The position numbers were made by a program, and so were the translations under genes. Of a stretch of 64,000 nt of DNA, positions 27,901 to 44,762 are shown piece by piece (position 1 is the stretch's first letter; each line of letters begins with the position of its first letter). The DNA is taken from the NCBI RefSeq assembly GCF_900291015.1, contig NZ_OLKL01000045.1, forward strand, positions 99,551-163,550, read 5' to 3'. Below the pieces are notes generated by a model, which did no database searches, had not been told where the DNA came from, and worked only from the letters and a program-made list of their open reading frames with translations. This stretch comes from Pseudomonas persica. Lineage in GTDB: Bacteria > Pseudomonadota > Gammaproteobacteria > Pseudomonadales > Pseudomonadaceae.

Positions 27901-30900
27901 CCGCCTGGCCCAGGTCGCCCTGCCAGATGAAACAGCTGCGCAGGATGTCGTGGGTCTGCAAGGCAGCGCTCCAGGCCTGTCTGAAGGCCTGCACATCCAG
28001 GCCATCCACATCCACGCGCATCTGGTTGATATAGGTGCCGCTGCCTTGCTCGTAGATGCTGTGGAACAGCATGCCCTGCTGCATCGGCGACAGCGGGTAG
28101 ACATCGGCGATATCGGCCACGGCAACGGGTAACTGGTCCAGCTGTGCCTGGGTCAAATCAGCCAACGGGAAGTCCGATGGGGTCAGGCCGCGATGTCCAC
28201 ACTCACAGCAATGCTCAATGATTTCAGCCAAGGCCTGCTGGTAAGCCTGGGCCAGTTGCTCGATGGTTTCGCGGTGATGCATGTCCTGGCTGAAGGTCCA
28301 CTCCAGGCGCAGCTCGCCACCATATACCTGACCGTTGACGGTCAACAGGCTGGCCAACGGTGCTTCGGCATCCTGCCTGGCGCCATCGTTCTCCCTGGCG
28401 GGGATGAACAAACCTGTTTCGCCATCGAAGCTGCCGTCGAACTGCCCAAGGTAGTTGAAGACGATCTGGCCCTCAGGCAACGCTGCGAGGGCCTCACGGC
28501 TCGCGGCATCGCCGAGGTAGCGCAGCACGCCATAGCCAATGCCTTTGTCAGGCACGGCGCGCAGCTGTTCCTTGATGGTCTTGATCGAACTTGCCAGGTC
28601 TGCCTGCGGGCTCAGCTTTACCGGGTACAGGCTGGTGAACCAGCCCACCGTGCGCGTCAGGTCGATGCCCGTGAACAGGTCTTCACGGCCATGCCCTTCC
28701 AGACGCACCAGCACATCAGGCTGGCCGCTCCAGTGACTGACCGTCTGTGCGAGGGCCGTCAGCAGCAGGTCGTTGACCTGCGTACGATAGGCCACCGGGC
28801 AATCCTGCAACAGCCGTCGGGTGCTTGCCACGTCCAGGCGCGTACTGACCGAGGCTGCATGCTTCAGTTGCCGGCTGCCTTGCGGGTTATCACAGGGCAG
28901 TATTTCGCTGGCCCCTCGCAATTGCTCCAGCCAGTAGCCCAACTCCTGTTGCAGCACGGGCGCTGCAGCATAGGCTTGCAAACGCTCGGCCCAGGCCTTG
29001 TACGAAGTGGTCTTGGCCGGAAGTTGCAGCGGCTGGCCGGTCGCCAGGGCCTGATAGGCCTGCTGCAAGTCTTCCAGCAGTACACGCCACGACACACCGT
29101 CCACCACCAGGTGATGGATGACCAACAGCAGCCGCTGGCTGCCGTCAGGCAGCACACCGAGCATGGCACGCATCAAGGGCCCATGCTCAAGGTCCAGGCT
29201 GCGCTGGGCCTCGCTGGCGGCCTGCTGCAGTTGTTCGACGCTGGCGAAATCGCGATGCCACAATTGGGCGTGACCCGCATCGGCAAATTCGGCCTGCCAG
29301 TGCGCCCCATGGTTGACCATGCGCAAACGCAGGGCATCGTGATGAATGAACAATGCCTGCAAGGCGGCATCAAGCGTCATCGGGTCGAGCGCTTCGCCTG
29401 GGGTGAGCAGTACCGACTGGTTCCAGTGATGGCGCTCGGCAATGGGTTGCTCGAAGAACCAGCGCTGGATAGGTGTGAGCGGCATCATGCCGGTCACCGT
29501 ACCCTGATCGATCAGCACGCTGTCGCCACGCAAGGCGAGCCGCGCCAGTGCCTGCACCGTCTGCGCTTCGAACAGGTCCTTGGGCGTGAACTGGATACCC
29601 TGTTGCCGTGCACGGCTGACCACCTGCAACGAGATGATCGAATCGCCGCCCAGTTCGAAGAAGTTGTCGCTCAGGCCAACCCGCTGCAGCTTCAGCACAT
29701 CCGCCCAGATCGCCGCGATCTGCTGCTCCAGCGCGCTTTGCGGGGCGATGTACTGGCCCTGCAACTGGCTGGCATCCGGCTGCGGCAAGGCCTTGCGGTC
29801 GAGCTTGCCGTTCGGCGTTACCGGCAGCTTGTCGAGCAGCAGCAGGTGCGCGGGTACCATGTAGTCCGGCAGGCCGGCCTTGAGCACCTCGCGCAGGCTG
29901 TCGCGCAATACGCCTTCATCCTGCGTGCGGTCGGCAGGCACCACATAACCCACCAGCTGCTTGCCGCTCGGCCCGTCCTGGGCCAGCACCACCGCTTCCT
30001 GCACGCTCGGCAGCTCCAGCAGGCGTGCTTCGATCTCGCCCAGTTCGATGCGCAGGCCGCGAATCTTCACCTGGTGGTCGATGCGCCCGGCGTAGTCGAT
30101 CACGCCATCGGCGCGGTAGCGCGCCAGGTCGCCGGTGCGGTACAGGCGCCCACCGTTTTCGCTGAACGGGTCCGGCACGAAGCGTTCGGCGGTCAGCGCC
30201 GGGCGCTGGTGGTAACCACGGGCCAGGCCGACACCACCGAGGTACAGCTCGCCGGCACTGCCGCGTACCGCCGGTTGCAGGCTGCCTTCGAGGATGTGCG
30301 TTTTCAGGTTGTCGATCGGCTGGCCGATCGGCACGCTGATGCTTTCGTCCGGCTGGCAGGTCCAGTGGGTGACGTCGATCGCCGCTTCGGTCGGGCCATA
30401 CAGGTTGTACAGGCCCGCCGCCGGCAGGCGCTGCAGGATCTGGCGGGCCAGCTCGGCCGGCAGCGCTTCACCGCTGCACACCACGCGCTTGAGGCTGACG
30501 CAGCTCTCGATCGCTTCATGGCTCATGAACGCCTGCAGCATCGACGGCACGAAGTGCAGCGTGCTGATGCCGTAATGGTTGATGCTTTCGACCAGCAGCT
30601 GCGGGTCGCGGTGCGCCCCCGGCTGGGCCAAGACCAGGCGCGCCCCGGTCATCAGCGGCCAGAAGAATTCCCACACCGACACGTCAAAGCTGAACGGGGT
30701 TTTCTGCAGCACGCTGTCGCTGGCGTCCAGGCCGTAGGCCTTCTGCATCCACCACAGGCGGTTGACCAGCGCCTGATGGCTATTGCCAGCGCCCTTCGGG
30801 CGGCCGGTGGAGCCGGAGGTGTAGATCACGTAGGCGAGGTTCAGCGGGGCCACCTCGATATTCGGGTTGGCATCGCTGTAGCCGTCGAAGTTCTCGGTAT

Positions 30901-33900
30901 CCAGGTCCAGGCTGCGCAGCCCGGCCGGGACCGGCAGGGTTTCACGCAGGTGCGACTGGGTCAGCAGCAAGGCGACGCCGCTGTCCTCGAACATGTAGCT
31001 CAGGCGGTCCTGCGGGTATTCCGGATCCAGCGGCACATAGGCGCCACCGGCCTTCAGGATACCCAGCAGGCCGATGACCATCTCCAGGCTGCGCGCCATG
31101 GCGATGCCCACCAGCACGTCCGGGCCCACACCCAGTTCGCGCAGCTTGTGCGCCAGCTGATTGCTACGGCGGTCGAGCTCGGCATAGCTCAGGGTCTGCT
31201 CGCCAAACACCAGCGCCGGGGCGTGCGGGGTGGCGGATACCTGGGCCTCGATGAGCTGGTGAATGCTGCGCTCGTCCGGATACTTCGCCTGGGTTTCGTT
31301 CCAGCCTTCGACCATCTGTTGCTGTTCTGGTAGGCCCAGCATTGGCAGTTCACCAACCACCGCGTCAGCATTCTCCACCAGCGCCTGCAGCAGGTTGGCA
31401 AAGTAGCCAGCCAGGCGGTCAATGCTCTCGTCGCTCCACAGCGCACGGTCGTGGCTGTACTGCATCGACAGCGTCGTGCCCAGCTCCACCACCAGGGTCA
31501 GCGGGTAGTTGGTCTGCTCCTGTACGGCCACATCGCCGAAGTGCAGGCCACCAGGCGTGCCCTGTTGCAGCGCCTCGGCCACCGGGTAGTTCTCGAACAC
31601 CAGGATGCTGTCGAACAGCGCGTCACCGCCCTGCCCCGCCCAACGCTGCACATCGTACAGCGGGGTGTGCTCGAACTCGCGCACGGCCAGGTTGCCGGCC
31701 TGCACCTGGGCGATCCACTCGGCCACGGTCTGCTCGGCACGCGGCGCGCCGATCACCGGCAAGGTGTTGATGAACAGGCCGATCTGCTCCACTACCCCAG
31801 GCAGGTCTGCCGGGCGGCCAGCGACCGTGGCGCCGAAGCACACGCAGGCCTGGCCAGTGCAGCGCTGCAACAGCAGCAGCCAGGCCGATTGTACCAGGGT
31901 GTTGACCGTGACCCGGTTGGCCCGGGCGAAGGCTTCGATGCACGTGGTCTGCTCACGGTCGAAGGCCAGGCGGTGGTCGCCGTAACCGTTACCGCCTGCG
32001 CTGCCGGCGATGGCCTGGGCCAAATGGGTCGGCTCGTCCAGGGCCGCAAGCTGGGCTTTCCAGAAGGCTTCGGCAACAGCCGCGTCCTGGCCTTGCAACC
32101 AGGCGATGTAGTCGCGGTAGTGCGTGGCCTGGGCCTGCGGCGCCAGGCCGGCATAGCGCTGCAGCACTTCACCCAACAGGCGCGAGGTGCTCCAGCCATC
32201 CATGAGGATGTGGTGGTTGGTGTAGATCAGGTGGTAGCGGGTATCGCCCGTGCGTACCAGTACCAGGCGCAGCAGCGGCGCGGCAGCAAGGTCGAAGCCG
32301 CGCTGGCGCTCACCCTCGGCCAGGGCCTGCAATGCCTGCTCCAGCGCCGGCTGGCCACGCCAGTCGTGCTCGCTGCACGGCAGTTCGACAGCCTTGCGGA
32401 CCACCTGCATGGCCTGCTCCAGCTCGCCTTGCAGGATGAAACCGCTGCGCAGGATGTCATGAGCAGCGAGCGTGGCCTGCCAGGCCTGCTGGAAGCGCTG
32501 CACATCCAGCCCGTCCACATCCACGCGCAGCTGGTTGATGTAGTTGCCGGCCTGCTGGTCGTAAAGGGTGTGGAACAGCATGCCCTGCTGCATGGGTGAC
32601 AGCGGGTACACATCGGCGATCTGCCTGGCCTCCAGCGGCAGGCTGTCGAGTTGCGCCTGGGTCAACGCGGCCAGCGGGAAGTCCGACGGTGTCACGCCCT
32701 GGTGCCGGGCATCACAGCAGTGCTCGACCAGCTCTGCCAAGGCCTGTTCGTAGGCCTGGGCCAGCTTTTCGATGGTGGCCGGGTGATGAACGTCGGCGCT
32801 GTAGGTCCACTCCAGGAACAGCTCGCCGCCGTACACCTGGCCGGTGATGCTCAACCAGTTGCCCAGCTGGGCGCCGGCACATTGGGTACGGCCTGCGCTC
32901 TCCCCGCTCGGGGTGAACAGGGCGCCGGCCTCGGCATCGAAACTGGCATCGAACTGGCCCAGGTAGTTGAAAGTGACACGAGCCTGGGCGGCACGCGCGA
33001 GCTGGTCACGCACCTCAGCATCGCCGAAGTAACGCAGCAAGCCGTAGCCGAGGCCTTTGCCCGGCACGCCGCGCAGTTGCTCCTTGATCGCCTTGATCGA
33101 CTGGCCCAGGTCGTGGCCGGGCGTGAGGCGCACCGGGAACAGGCTGGTGAACCAGCCCACGCTGCGGCTGAGGTCGAGGTCGTCGAACAGGTCTTCGCGG
33201 CCATGGCCCTCCAGCAGTACCTGCAGGTTGTCCTGCGCGCTCCACTGGCACAGCGTGCGCGCCAGCGCGGTCAGCAGCAGGTCGTTGATCTGCGTGCGGT
33301 AGGCCAGCGGGGCCTGTTTCAGCAGCCTGGCGGTGCGCTCGGCATCCAGCCGTGTGGCGGCGGTGCGGGCATGGGTGTTGGCCAGGCTGCCCTGCGGGTT
33401 GTCACGCGGCAGTTCGCCGTGGTCGCCGGCCAGCGCCTGCAGCCAGTAGTCGCGCTGTGCCTGCAGCGCCGGGCTGCTGGCATGGCCGGCCAGGCGCTCG
33501 GCCCAGGTCTGCACCGAGGTGGTCTTGGCGGGCAGGCTCACGGCCTGGCCGTTCAGCAACTGCCGGTAAGCCTCTTGCAGGTCTTCCAGCAACACCCGCC
33601 ACGACACACCATCGATTACCAGGTGATGGGCCACCAGCAACAGACGCTGCTGGCCATCGGCGAAGTCGAACAGTTCGGCACGCAGCAGTGGCCCATGCTC
33701 CAGGTTCAGGCTGGCCTGCACCTGGTTGCCGGCGGCATCCAGCTCACTCAGTGCGGCCAGGTTGCGCTGGCGCAGCAGTGGGGCACTGTCCAGCGGCTGC
33801 AAGCGCGCCTGCCACTGGCTATCGCCACGGCTGAAGCGCAGGCGCAGGGCATCGTGCTGCTCGACCACAGCGCGCAGGGCTGCCTGCAGATGTTGTACCT

Positions 33901-36900
33901 GTACCGGGCTGGCCGGCTTGAGCAACACCGATTGGTTCCAATGCGCGGGCTGGGCGATCTCCATCTCGAAGAACCGCGCCTGGGCCGGCAGCAACGTCAC
34001 CTCGCCGCTGCTGGCAGTGTCCACGGCTGCGGCCGCAAGCGCTGGCTTGGCCTCGATGCGCTTGGCCACCTGGGCCAGCTGGGCGATGGTCTGCTGTTCG
34101 AACAGCTGCTTGGGGGTGATCCTGATGCCCTGGCGTTTGGCCCGGGCGATGATCTGCAGGCTGAGGATCGAGTCGCCGCCCAGCTCGAAGAAGTTGTCGC
34201 TGCTGCCGACCTGCTCCAGCTTGAGCACATCGGCCCATACCGCAGCCAGCTTCTCCTCGATATCGCCTTGCGGCGCCACATAGCCGCGGCTGACCGCGCC
34301 CGGTGCCGGCAAGGCGCGCTTGTCGAGCTTGCCGTTGGCGGTCAGTGGCAGGCGCTCCAGCAGCAGTATCTGCGCCGGCACCATGTAGTCCGGCAGGCGT
34401 GCTTGCAGTTGCGCCTGCAACTGCTGCACGGTCACGCCTGCGTCGGCTACCCCGTAGGCGACCAGTTGCAAGCGCTCGGCGTCGCCCTCCAGCGGCAAGG
34501 CCAGCACCACGGCCTCAATGACACCGGGCAGGCCGGCCAGCACCCGGCCAACTTCACCTGGCTCCACGCGATAGCCACGGATCTTCGCCTGGTCGTCGGC
34601 ACGGCCGATGAACTCGACCAGGCCATCGGCAGTCAGCCGCGCACGGTCGCCGGTGCGGTACCAGCGGGCACCACCCTCGGCCGGCACGAAGCGTTCGGCG
34701 GTCAACGCAGGCATGCCCAGGTAACCCTGGGCGACGCCTTGCCCGCCCAGGTAAAGCTCACCGGGCACCTGCGCCGCCAACGGGTTGAGGTAGCCATCCA
34801 GCACCTGGGCGCAGGCGTTGCCCAGCGGGCGCCCGACCGGCACCGTGCGACAGCCTGGCCGCGGCTGATCCGGCTCGAAGGTGAGCACGCCGACAGTGGT
34901 TTCGGTCGGGCCGTAATGGTTGATGACCCGGCAATCCGGGCGCAGTTCGCGGACCTTGTCCAACAGGCCCCAGCTGCAAGCCTCCCCCCCGAGGATCAGC
35001 GCTTCGCCAGGCAGCACATCGGCGGCGCGGGCCGCTTGCAGCAAGCCTTGCAGGTGGCTCGGCACCAACTTCAGCACGCCGACCTGGTGCTGCACCATAT
35101 AGCTGGCGAAGCCATCCGGGTCGAACGCCAGTTCCTGTGGCAGCAGGTGCAGCAGGCGGCCCGAGGCCAGAGCGCCGAACAACACGGTGTGGCCCAGGTC
35201 GGCTGCAGTGGTGGAGACCATGGCCATGCTCGCCGTGGCTGGCAGTTGCAGGCGCTCCAGCACCGCCTGAATGTAGCTGGCAAGTGCGCCGTGGCTGACC
35301 ACCACGCCTTTCGGCTGGCCGGTCGAGCCCGAGGTGTAGATCAGGTAGGCCGGTTGTTCGGCGGCGATGGCCACTTCGACCGGGCTGTCACTGCAGGTAG
35401 CCCAGGCGGTGTGATCACAGGCAATCAGCTGCACGCCGTCCAGGCCGGCGAAGCGCTGGTCGCCCGGCTCATGCAGCAGCACCGCGGCGCCACTGTCGGC
35501 AATCAGTTGTTGCAGGCGCTCCTGCGGTTGCTGGGGGTCCAGCGGCAGGTAGGCGGCGCCGGTCTTGAGCACCGCGAGCAAGGCGCCGACCCACTCGATG
35601 GAGCGCGGCAGGCACAGGGCAACGATGCTGCCGGCACCGACGCCGCGCTGGCGCAGGTAGTCGGCCAGGCGGTTGGACGCTGCCTCCAGCCCGGCCTGGG
35701 TCATGAACCGGTCACCGGCACGCACGCCGCCATGGGCCTGGCCTGGCGCCATGGCCTGACGCCACAGGGCGAGGAAGTCGCCGTGCGGGTAGGCTTGGGT
35801 GGCTGCGGGCAGCAGCGTCGCCACTTGCGGGCAGTCGACGATCGCCTGCTGCGGGTCGCGGATCAGCGCATCCAGCACCTGGCGCAGCGAAGCGGCCATG
35901 CGTTCGATGGTGGCCTGCTCGAACAGGTCAGTGGCGTAGGTGAAGTAGCCTTCGATGCCGTCGGCCTTGTCGGAGAAGTCGAACGCCAGGTCGAAGCGGG
36001 CATCGCCGCCGTCACGGGCAAAGCCTTCCACCTCCAGCGCGCCCAGGCGCTTGCGCCCTGCATCGCTGGCGGCCACGTGCTGGTTGATCTTGAACTGGAA
36101 CAGCGGGTTGTGAGCCAGGTTACGCTCAGGCAGCAAGGCATCGACCAGGTGCTCGAATGGCAGTTCCTGGTGCGACTGGGCACCGCCAATCACCTCTTTG
36201 ACCTGCTCCAGCAGCGCGGCGAAGGTGGCGCGCTCGTCCACCTGCACGCGCAACACCTGGGTGTTGATGAAAAAACCGATCAGGCCTTCCAGTTCCTTGC
36301 GGTTGCGCCCGGCATTCGGTGCACCAATGCGGATATCGGCCTGGCCGCTGTAGCGCGACAGCACTACCGCCATGGCCGCCAGTATCAGCACGAACAACGT
36401 ATGCCCCCCCTGGCGCGCCTGGCTGCGCAGGGCCTCGGCCTGTTCGGCGCCGATGTCCACGCGCACCACTGCGCCACGCTGGCTGGGCGTGGCCGGGCGC
36501 TCGAAGTCCAGCGGCAGGCTCAGCAGCGGCTGCTCATCGCCCAGCTGGGCCTGCCAGTAGGCCAGCTGGCGCTGCGCTTCACCGGCTTCAAGCCAGGCGC
36601 GCTGCCAGATGGCGTAGTCGGCGTACTGGATCGGCAATGCCGGCAACGCGGCCTGCCGGCCTTCGGCCATGGCGCTGTACAGCTGGATGAACTCCTGCAC
36701 CAGCACATCGCTGGACCAGCCGTCAGAGATGATGTGGTGCATGCTCAGCGCCAGCACGTGGTGATCGGCCGCCACGCGCAGCAGGGTCACCCGCAGCAAC
36801 GGGCCGGTCAGCAGGTCGAAGGGCTGCTTGAGGGCGGCGTCCACGGCCACGCTCAGCGCCGCCTCATTGGCGGCACCGTCGAACATCACCAGTTCCAGCG

Positions 36901-37273
36901 GCAGCGGACAGTGTTCAAGGATCTCCTGGTAAAACGCGCCCTCCTCCGAGGCGAAACGCGTGCGCAGCGACTCGTGGCGTTGCACCAGCGCATCCAGCGC
37001 CTGTTGCAGCACCGCCTGGTCCAGCGCGCCTTTCAGGCGTACCGCCATCGGCACGTTGTAGGCCGGGCTGTCGGGCTCCAGTTGCCAGAGAAACAGCAGG
37101 CGCTGCTGGGCGTACGACAGCGGAATGCGCGCCAGGCCCTGGCGCGCGGGCACGATGGGCAGCAGGCGGAAGCTCTGCCCGCTGGCCTGCATCTTTTCCA
37201 GGATCTGCTGGCGTTGCTCCACGGGGAGGCCAACGAAACGTTGGGCAATGCGTTGTGCTGCAGTGAGTTCCAT
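24956..37273 (-). CDS. Pyoverdine NRPS 2: C-A(Asp)-T-E-C-A(Ser)-T-E-C-A(Ala?)-T
   Basis: A 4105-residue, three-module synthetase. Module 1: L-accepting C (HHIISDGWS at 179), A (YTSGSTG at 646; specificity D-L-T-K-I-G-H-V-G, the Asp pattern), T (GGDS, Ser 1035), E ([10 protein letters not shown] at 1216). Module 2: D-accepting C (HHILMDGWS at 1687), A (YTSGSTG at 2151; D-V-W-H-V-S-L-I-D, Ser), T (Ser 2545), E ([10 protein letters not shown] at 2720). Module 3: D-accepting C (HHILMDGWS at 3190), A (YTSGSTG at 3655; D-L-W-N-N-A-L-T-Y, close to the alanine pattern D-L-F-N-N-A-L-T-Y), T (GGHS, Ser 4045), no E. T domains before E domains read GGDS and the other reads GGHS, as expected. The ATG at 37273 is one base after the stop of NRPS 1 with GAGG upstream; an in-frame ATG at 37294 would overlap by 20 bases. 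Specificities were read by hand. Confidence 0.93.
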   Translation of the reverse strand: MELTAAQRIAQRFVGLPVEQRQQILEKMQASGQSFRLLPIVPARQGLARIPLSYAQQRLLFLWQLEPDSPAYNVPMAVRLKGALDQAVLQQALDALVQRHESLRTRFASEEGAFYQEILEHCPLPLELVMFDGAANEAALSVAVDAALKQPFDLLTGPLLRVTLLRVAADHHVLALSMHHIISDGWSSDVLVQEFIQLYSAMAEGRQAALPALPIQYADYAIWQRAWLEAGEAQRQLAYWQAQLGDEQPLLSLPLDFERPATPSQRGAVVRVDIGAEQAEALRSQARQGGHTLFVLILAAMAVVLSRYSGQADIRIGAPNAGRNRKELEGLIGFFINTQVLRVQVDERATFAALLEQVKEVIGGAQSHQELPFEHLVDALLPERNLAHNPLFQFKINQHVAASDAGRKRLGALEVEGFARDGGDARFDLAFDFSDKADGIEGYFTYATDLFEQATIERMAASLRQVLDALIRDPQQAIVDCPQVATLLPAATQAYPHGDFLALWRQAMAPGQAHGGVRAGDRFMTQAGLEAASNRLADYLRQRGVGAGSIVALCLPRSIEWVGALLAVLKTGAAYLPLDPQQPQERLQQLIADSGAAVLLHEPGDQRFAGLDGVQLIACDHTAWATCSDSPVEVAIAAEQPAYLIYTSGSTGQPKGVVVSHGALASYIQAVLERLQLPATASMAMVSTTAADLGHTVLFGALASGRLLHLLPQELAFDPDGFASYMVQHQVGVLKLVPSHLQGLLQAARAADVLPGEALILGGEACSWGLLDKVRELRPDCRVINHYGPTETTVGVLTFEPDQPRPGCRTVPVGRPLGNACAQVLDGYLNPLAAQVPGELYLGGQGVAQGYLGMPALTAERFVPAEGGARWYRTGDRARLTADGLVEFIGRADDQAKIRGYRVEPGEVGRVLAGLPGVIEAVVLALPLEGDAERLQLVAYGVADAGVTVQQLQAQLQARLPDYMVPAQILLLERLPLTANGKLDKRALPAPGAVSRGYVAPQGDIEEKLAAVWADVLKLEQVGSSDNFFELGGDSILSLQIIARAKRQGIRITPKQLFEQQTIAQLAQVAKRIEAKPALAAAAVDTASSGEVTLLPAQARFFEMEIAQPAHWNQSVLLKPASPVQVQHLQAALRAVVEQHDALRLRFSRGDSQWQARLQPLDSAPLLRQRNLAALSELDAAGNQVQASLNLEHGPLLRAELFDFADGQQRLLLVAHHLVIDGVSWRVLLEDLQEAYRQLLNGQAVSLPAKTTSVQTWAERLAGHASSPALQAQRDYWLQALAGDHGELPRDNPQGSLANTHARTAATRLDAERTARLLKQAPLAYRTQINDLLLTALARTLCQWSAQDNLQVLLEGHGREDLFDDLDLSRSVGWFTSLFPVRLTPGHDLGQSIKAIKEQLRGVPGKGLGYGLLRYFGDAEVRDQLARAAQARVTFNYLGQFDASFDAEAGALFTPSGESAGRTQCAGAQLGNWLSITGQVYGGELFLEWTYSADVHHPATIEKLAQAYEQALAELVEHCCDARHQGVTPSDFPLAALTQAQLDSLPLEARQIADVYPLSPMQQGMLFHTLYDQQAGNYINQLRVDVDGLDVQRFQQAWQATLAAHDILRSGFILQGELEQAMQVVRKAVELPCSEHDWRGQPALEQALQALAEGERQRGFDLAAAPLLRLVLVRTGDTRYHLIYTNHHILMDGWSTSRLLGEVLQRYAGLAPQAQATHYRDYIAWLQGQDAAVAEAFWKAQLAALDEPTHLAQAIAGSAGGNGYGDHRLAFDREQTTCIEAFARANRVTVNTLVQSAWLLLLQRCTGQACVCFGATVAGRPADLPGVVEQIGLFINTLPVIGAPRAEQTVAEWIAQVQAGNLAVREFEHTPLYDVQRWAGQGGDALFDSILVFENYPVAEALQQGTPGGLHFGDVAVQEQTNYPLTLVVELGTTLSMQYSHDRALWSDESIDRLAGYFANLLQALVENADAVVGELPMLGLPEQQQMVEGWNETQAKYPDERSIHQLIEAQVSATPHAPALVFGEQTLSYAELDRRSNQLAHKLRELGVGPDVLVGIAMARSLEMVIGLLGILKAGGAYVPLDPEYPQDRLSYMFEDSGVALLLTQSHLRETLPVPAGLRSLDLDTENFDGYSDANPNIEVAPLNLAYVIYTSGSTGRPKGAGNSHQALVNRLWWMQKAYGLDASDSVLQKTPFSFDVSVWEFFWPLMTGARLVLAQPGAHRDPQLLVESINHYGISTLHFVPSMLQAFMSHEAIESCVSLKRVVCSGEALPAELARQILQRLPAAGLYNLYGPTEAAIDVTHWTCQPDESISVPIGQPIDNLKTHILEGSLQPAVRGSAGELYLGGVGLARGYHQRPALTAERFVPDPFSENGGRLYRTGDLARYRADGVIDYAGRIDHQVKIRGLRIELGEIEARLLELPSVQEAVVLAQDGPSGKQLVGYVVPADRTQDEGVLRDSLREVLKAGLPDYMVPAHLLLLDKLPVTPNGKLDRKALPQPDASQLQGQYIAPQSALEQQIAAIWADVLKLQRVGLSDNFFELGGDSIISLQVVSRARQQGIQFTPKDLFEAQTVQALARLALRGDSVLIDQGTVTGMMPLTPIQRWFFEQPIAERHHWNQSVLLTPGEALDPMTLDAALQALFIHHDALRLRMVNHGAHWQAEFADAGHAQLWHRDFASVEQLQQAASEAQRSLDLEHGPLMRAMLGVLPDGSQRLLLVIHHLVVDGVSWRVLLEDLQQAYQALATGQPLQLPAKTTSYKAWAERLQAYAAAPVLQQELGYWLEQLRGASEILPCDNPQGSRQLKHAASVSTRLDVASTRRLLQDCPVAYRTQVNDLLLTALAQTVSHWSGQPDVLVRLEGHGREDLFTGIDLTRTVGWFTSLYPVKLSPQADLASSIKTIKEQLRAVPDKGIGYGVLRYLGDAASREALAALPEGQIVFNYLGQFDGSFDGETGLFIPARENDGARQDAEAPLASLLTVNGQVYGGELRLEWTFSQDMHHRETIEQLAQAYQQALAEIIEHCCECGHRGLTPSDFPLADLTQAQLDQLPVAVADIADVYPLSPMQQGMLFHSIYEQGSGTYINQMRVDVDGLDVQAFRQAWSAALQTHDILRSCFIWQGDLGQAVQIVCKQVTLPFSEHDWRTKDELAPALDSLADADRQRGFDLVEAPLLRLVLVRTAQARHHLIFTCHHILMDGWSTSQLLGEVLQRYAGQPVGAAAGSYRDYIDWLQRQDGVMAERFWQGQMANFNEPTRLAQAVRNGEPDGQGHHVHHQAFDAGRSERIEAFARAQRVTVNTLVQATWLLLLQRYTGQSSVCFGATVAGRPAELAGVETQIGLFINTLPVVGTPQSEQSVAQWIAQVQASNLAMREYEHTPLYDVQRWAGLGGEALFDSLVVFESYPVSEALQQGAPSGLQFGAVQVREQTNYPLTVLVSLGASLAIQYRYDREHWHGEAIEQLAHHFATLLDALVSDPGAALGDLPLLDAVQHQRIVQDWNQTTASYPADRCLHQLFEAQAASGPDAVALIHGEQTLTYGALNARANQLAHKLRESGVGPEVLVGVAMERGLDMVVALMAILKAGGAYVPLDPGYPQDRLVYMLEDSQSLLLLSQSHLLERVPSSFLARTLLVDQLQLEGYEVIDPVCATTPDNLAYCIYTSGSTGKPKGVQIEHRNAVAMIGWAQSVYSQQDLCGVLASTSICFDLSVWELFVTLGSGGYAVLAANALALPHLPARDQVRLVNTVPSAIKVLHETGQLPSSVRIINLAGEALKQGLVDALYATGHVLKVYDLYGPSEDTTYSTFTLRTQGGKANIGRPLSNSAVYLLSEAGTPLPTGVVGELYMAGAGLARGYLARPGLTAERFIPDPFGATGSRLYRTGDLARYDTDGVIEYVGRIDHQVKIRGFRIELGEIEARLQQQDAVREAVVLALDAPGGQQLVGYVVPGDAALVEREEAQAALRDTLRDVLKASLPDYMVPAHLLLLERLPLTPNGKLDRKALPQPDGNLRQTACLAPETELERRIAAIWAEVLGLENVSLTDNFFELGGHSLLATQAVARLQIELGTNLPLALLFQTENLQAFAQEVGSLGTRNDGDLDELQDFMAELEAV
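29612..31221. repeat. Near-identical 1.6-kb segment (copy 2) encoding a serine A-T region
   Basis: The partner of 21781-23390, in the second module of NRPS 2. The flanking C and E domains of the two modules are related but clearly diverged, so the block has been homogenised or copied on its own. Confidence 0.85.
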
Positions 37274-37274
37274 G

Positions 37275-43742
<6,468 letters not shown>

Positions 43743-43780
43743 GTCGAGCGGTGTCCTGGCAGTCGAGCGGTAACTGTCAG

Positions 43781-43804
43781 ACGAAGGTGTGGGGGGCTGA
43801 TTTA
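43781..43804 (-). promoter_or_regulatory. Iron-starvation (PvdS/PfrI-type) promoter of the NRPS operon
   Basis: On the minus strand this reads TAAAT (43804-43800), exactly 16 bases, then CGT (43783-43781): a perfect match to the PvdS-family consensus, preceded by C as in the extended CTAAAT form. It is 39 bases before the ATG of NRPS 1. This is the best such site in the window. Confidence 0.8.
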
Positions 43805-43837
43805 GTGGAGGATTCCTGGGCTCTGGGAGTCGCCTTG

Positions 43838-44076
43838 TCGGGCCTCTTCGCGGGTAAACCCGCTCCCACAGGGTCATCACCGACCTCAGTGTCAGTACAG
43901 TACCTGTGGGAGCGGGTTTACCCGCGAAGCAGGCAGCGCGATGGATGGCACGGGCTTCGCCCGTGTTCGCGGGCACGCCCGCTCCCACAGGAGTTGTGCA
44001 TACCCTGCGGCATTCTGCTTAACCTGAGGCATGCACAACCCCTGTAGGAGCGGCTTTAGCCGCGAAAGGGCCAGCC
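43838..44076. repeat. Cluster of four REP units
   Basis: Two inverted pairs in tandem. Unit 1 (about 43841-43869, GCGGGTAAACCCGC core) faces unit 2 (about 43902-43931). Unit 3 (about 43948-43991, GGGCTTCGCCC then GCGGGCACGCCCGC and CTCCCACAGG) faces unit 4 (44041-44069, GGAGCGGCTTTAGCCGCGAA), which is of a different core type. Together they occupy most of the gap between the NRPS promoter and the end of the DUF3077 gene. Confidence 0.85.
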
Positions 44077-44091
44077 CAGCCAATACAAGGA

Positions 44092-44352
44092 TCAGCGCAG
44101 CAAACCCAACTCGGCATCATCCAGCAGCGCCTTGGCCATGGCCGCGAAGTAATGCGAAGCCCAGAGCATCTGCTGATCGCCGTCCATCAAACCGGTCAGT
44201 GACAAGTCGCGTGCATAGCCCATCAACTCCGAGGCTTGCTCGCGGGCGCTGCGGCAGGGGATGCCCTCAGCGATACGGAACAGCGGATGGGTTTGGCCTT
44301 CGCCTTGGTAGAAGTAGGTAACGCCGGGGGTGGTTTTGGTTTCGTCGGTCAT
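44092..44352 (-). CDS. DUF3077-type small protein
   Basis: An 86-residue soluble protein. It has the DUF3077 layout: HPLFRIAEGIPCRSAREQAS, a helical middle (ELMGYARDLSLTGLMDGD) and the C-terminal MLWASHYFAAMAKALLDDAE. Function is unknown; such genes are frequent and scattered in Pseudomonas. The ATG at 44352 has AGGA eight bases upstream. It is not an MbtH protein, which one might expect beside an NRPS: the MbtH tryptophans and NxExQ pattern are missing. The gene lies in the same direction as syrP and the NRPS genes, but has its own structured leader, so it may be an independent unit. Confidence 0.72.
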   Translation of the reverse strand: MTDETKTTPGVTYFYQGEGQTHPLFRIAEGIPCRSAREQASELMGYARDLSLTGLMDGDQQMLWASHYFAAMAKALLDDAELGLLR

Positions 44353-44524
44353 GGGTTTTCCTGAATGCTCGTTGACCGCCTCTTCCGTTTCCACACGAAG
44401 GGTGGCGGCTGTACACGGGGTGGAAACCCGAGTGCATTCAGGGAAAACTCGGTAGGCACAAGGCCTCCCGGGTACAGCCGCCATGAACGACATAACCTGA
44501 AATGCTTGCTGCAGGTTTCCACAC
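44353..44524 (-). promoter_or_regulatory. Structured leader of the DUF3077 gene with loop complementary to its ribosome site
   Basis: An outer stem is formed by GGCGGCTGTAC (44404-44414) and GTACAGCCGCC (44472-44482), 11 perfect pairs. Inside it CCGAGT (44428-44433) pairs with ACTCGG (44447-44452) around a 13-base loop (44434-44446). Read on the minus strand, that loop, TTTCCCTGAATGC, is complementary, with one bulged C, to the Shine-Dalgarno region GCATTCAGGAAA (44368-44357). In addition GTGGAAAC (44420-44427) can pair with either of two GTTTCCAC copies, at 44387-44394 or 44515-44522. This suggests alternative folds that expose or hide the ribosome site. No Rfam class is claimed. Confidence 0.6.
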
Positions 44525-44705
44525 CCGATCGCTGAACCGTCAGCGACGGGCAAAGCCTAGAGTGCGGGATTTGCAGGAACAATCAGACGCGTGTCGACAG
44601 AGGTTGTAGGGTATTTCGCAGGGGGTGGGGTTGCCAGTCCCGAGGCGTAGGAAGAGTCTGGGATTGTTGTAGGTTGCTGGGGGCATATCTTGGGAGTGCG
44701 CCAGC
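44525..44705. other. Intergenic stretch, upstream of the DUF3077 leader
   Basis: Together with the leader this makes a 405-base gap between the DUF3077 and syrP genes. The part here is G-rich (GGGGGTGGGG, GCTGGGGGC) and holds no reading frame, REP unit or clear promoter that I can see; a promoter for the leader transcript should lie here. Confidence 0.4.
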
Positions 44706-44762
44706 GCTGACAGGTGTTCGCCATGACAGGTTCAGCGCCTGCCAAGGTGAACACCTGTCAGC
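44706..44762. repeat. Inverted repeat at the 3' end of syrP
   Basis: GCTGACAGGTGTTC (44706-44719) and GAACACCTGTCAGC (44749-44762) are perfect 14-base reverse complements; the second includes the syrP stop codon. A shorter pair, GCGCTGA/TCAGCGC, overlaps the left arm and offers a competing fold. No T tract follows, so it is a transcript-end hairpin rather than a classic terminator. Confidence 0.7.

Noticed and set aside
43743-43988. An 82-residue N-terminal extension of NRPS 1
   Set aside because: The extra residues are translated REP units (GFTREE-like and KPAPTG patterns) and the promoter-like site; MNADQTLKLARRF is a normal NRPS start.
44092-44352. MbtH-like protein of the NRPS cluster
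   Set aside because: The MbtH tryptophans and NxExQ motif are missing; the sequence fits DUF3077.
44353-44553. A longer form of the DUF3077 protein starting at 44553
   Set aside because: The added segment covers the hairpin leader and has no family similarity; the ATG at 44352 has its own Shine-Dalgarno.
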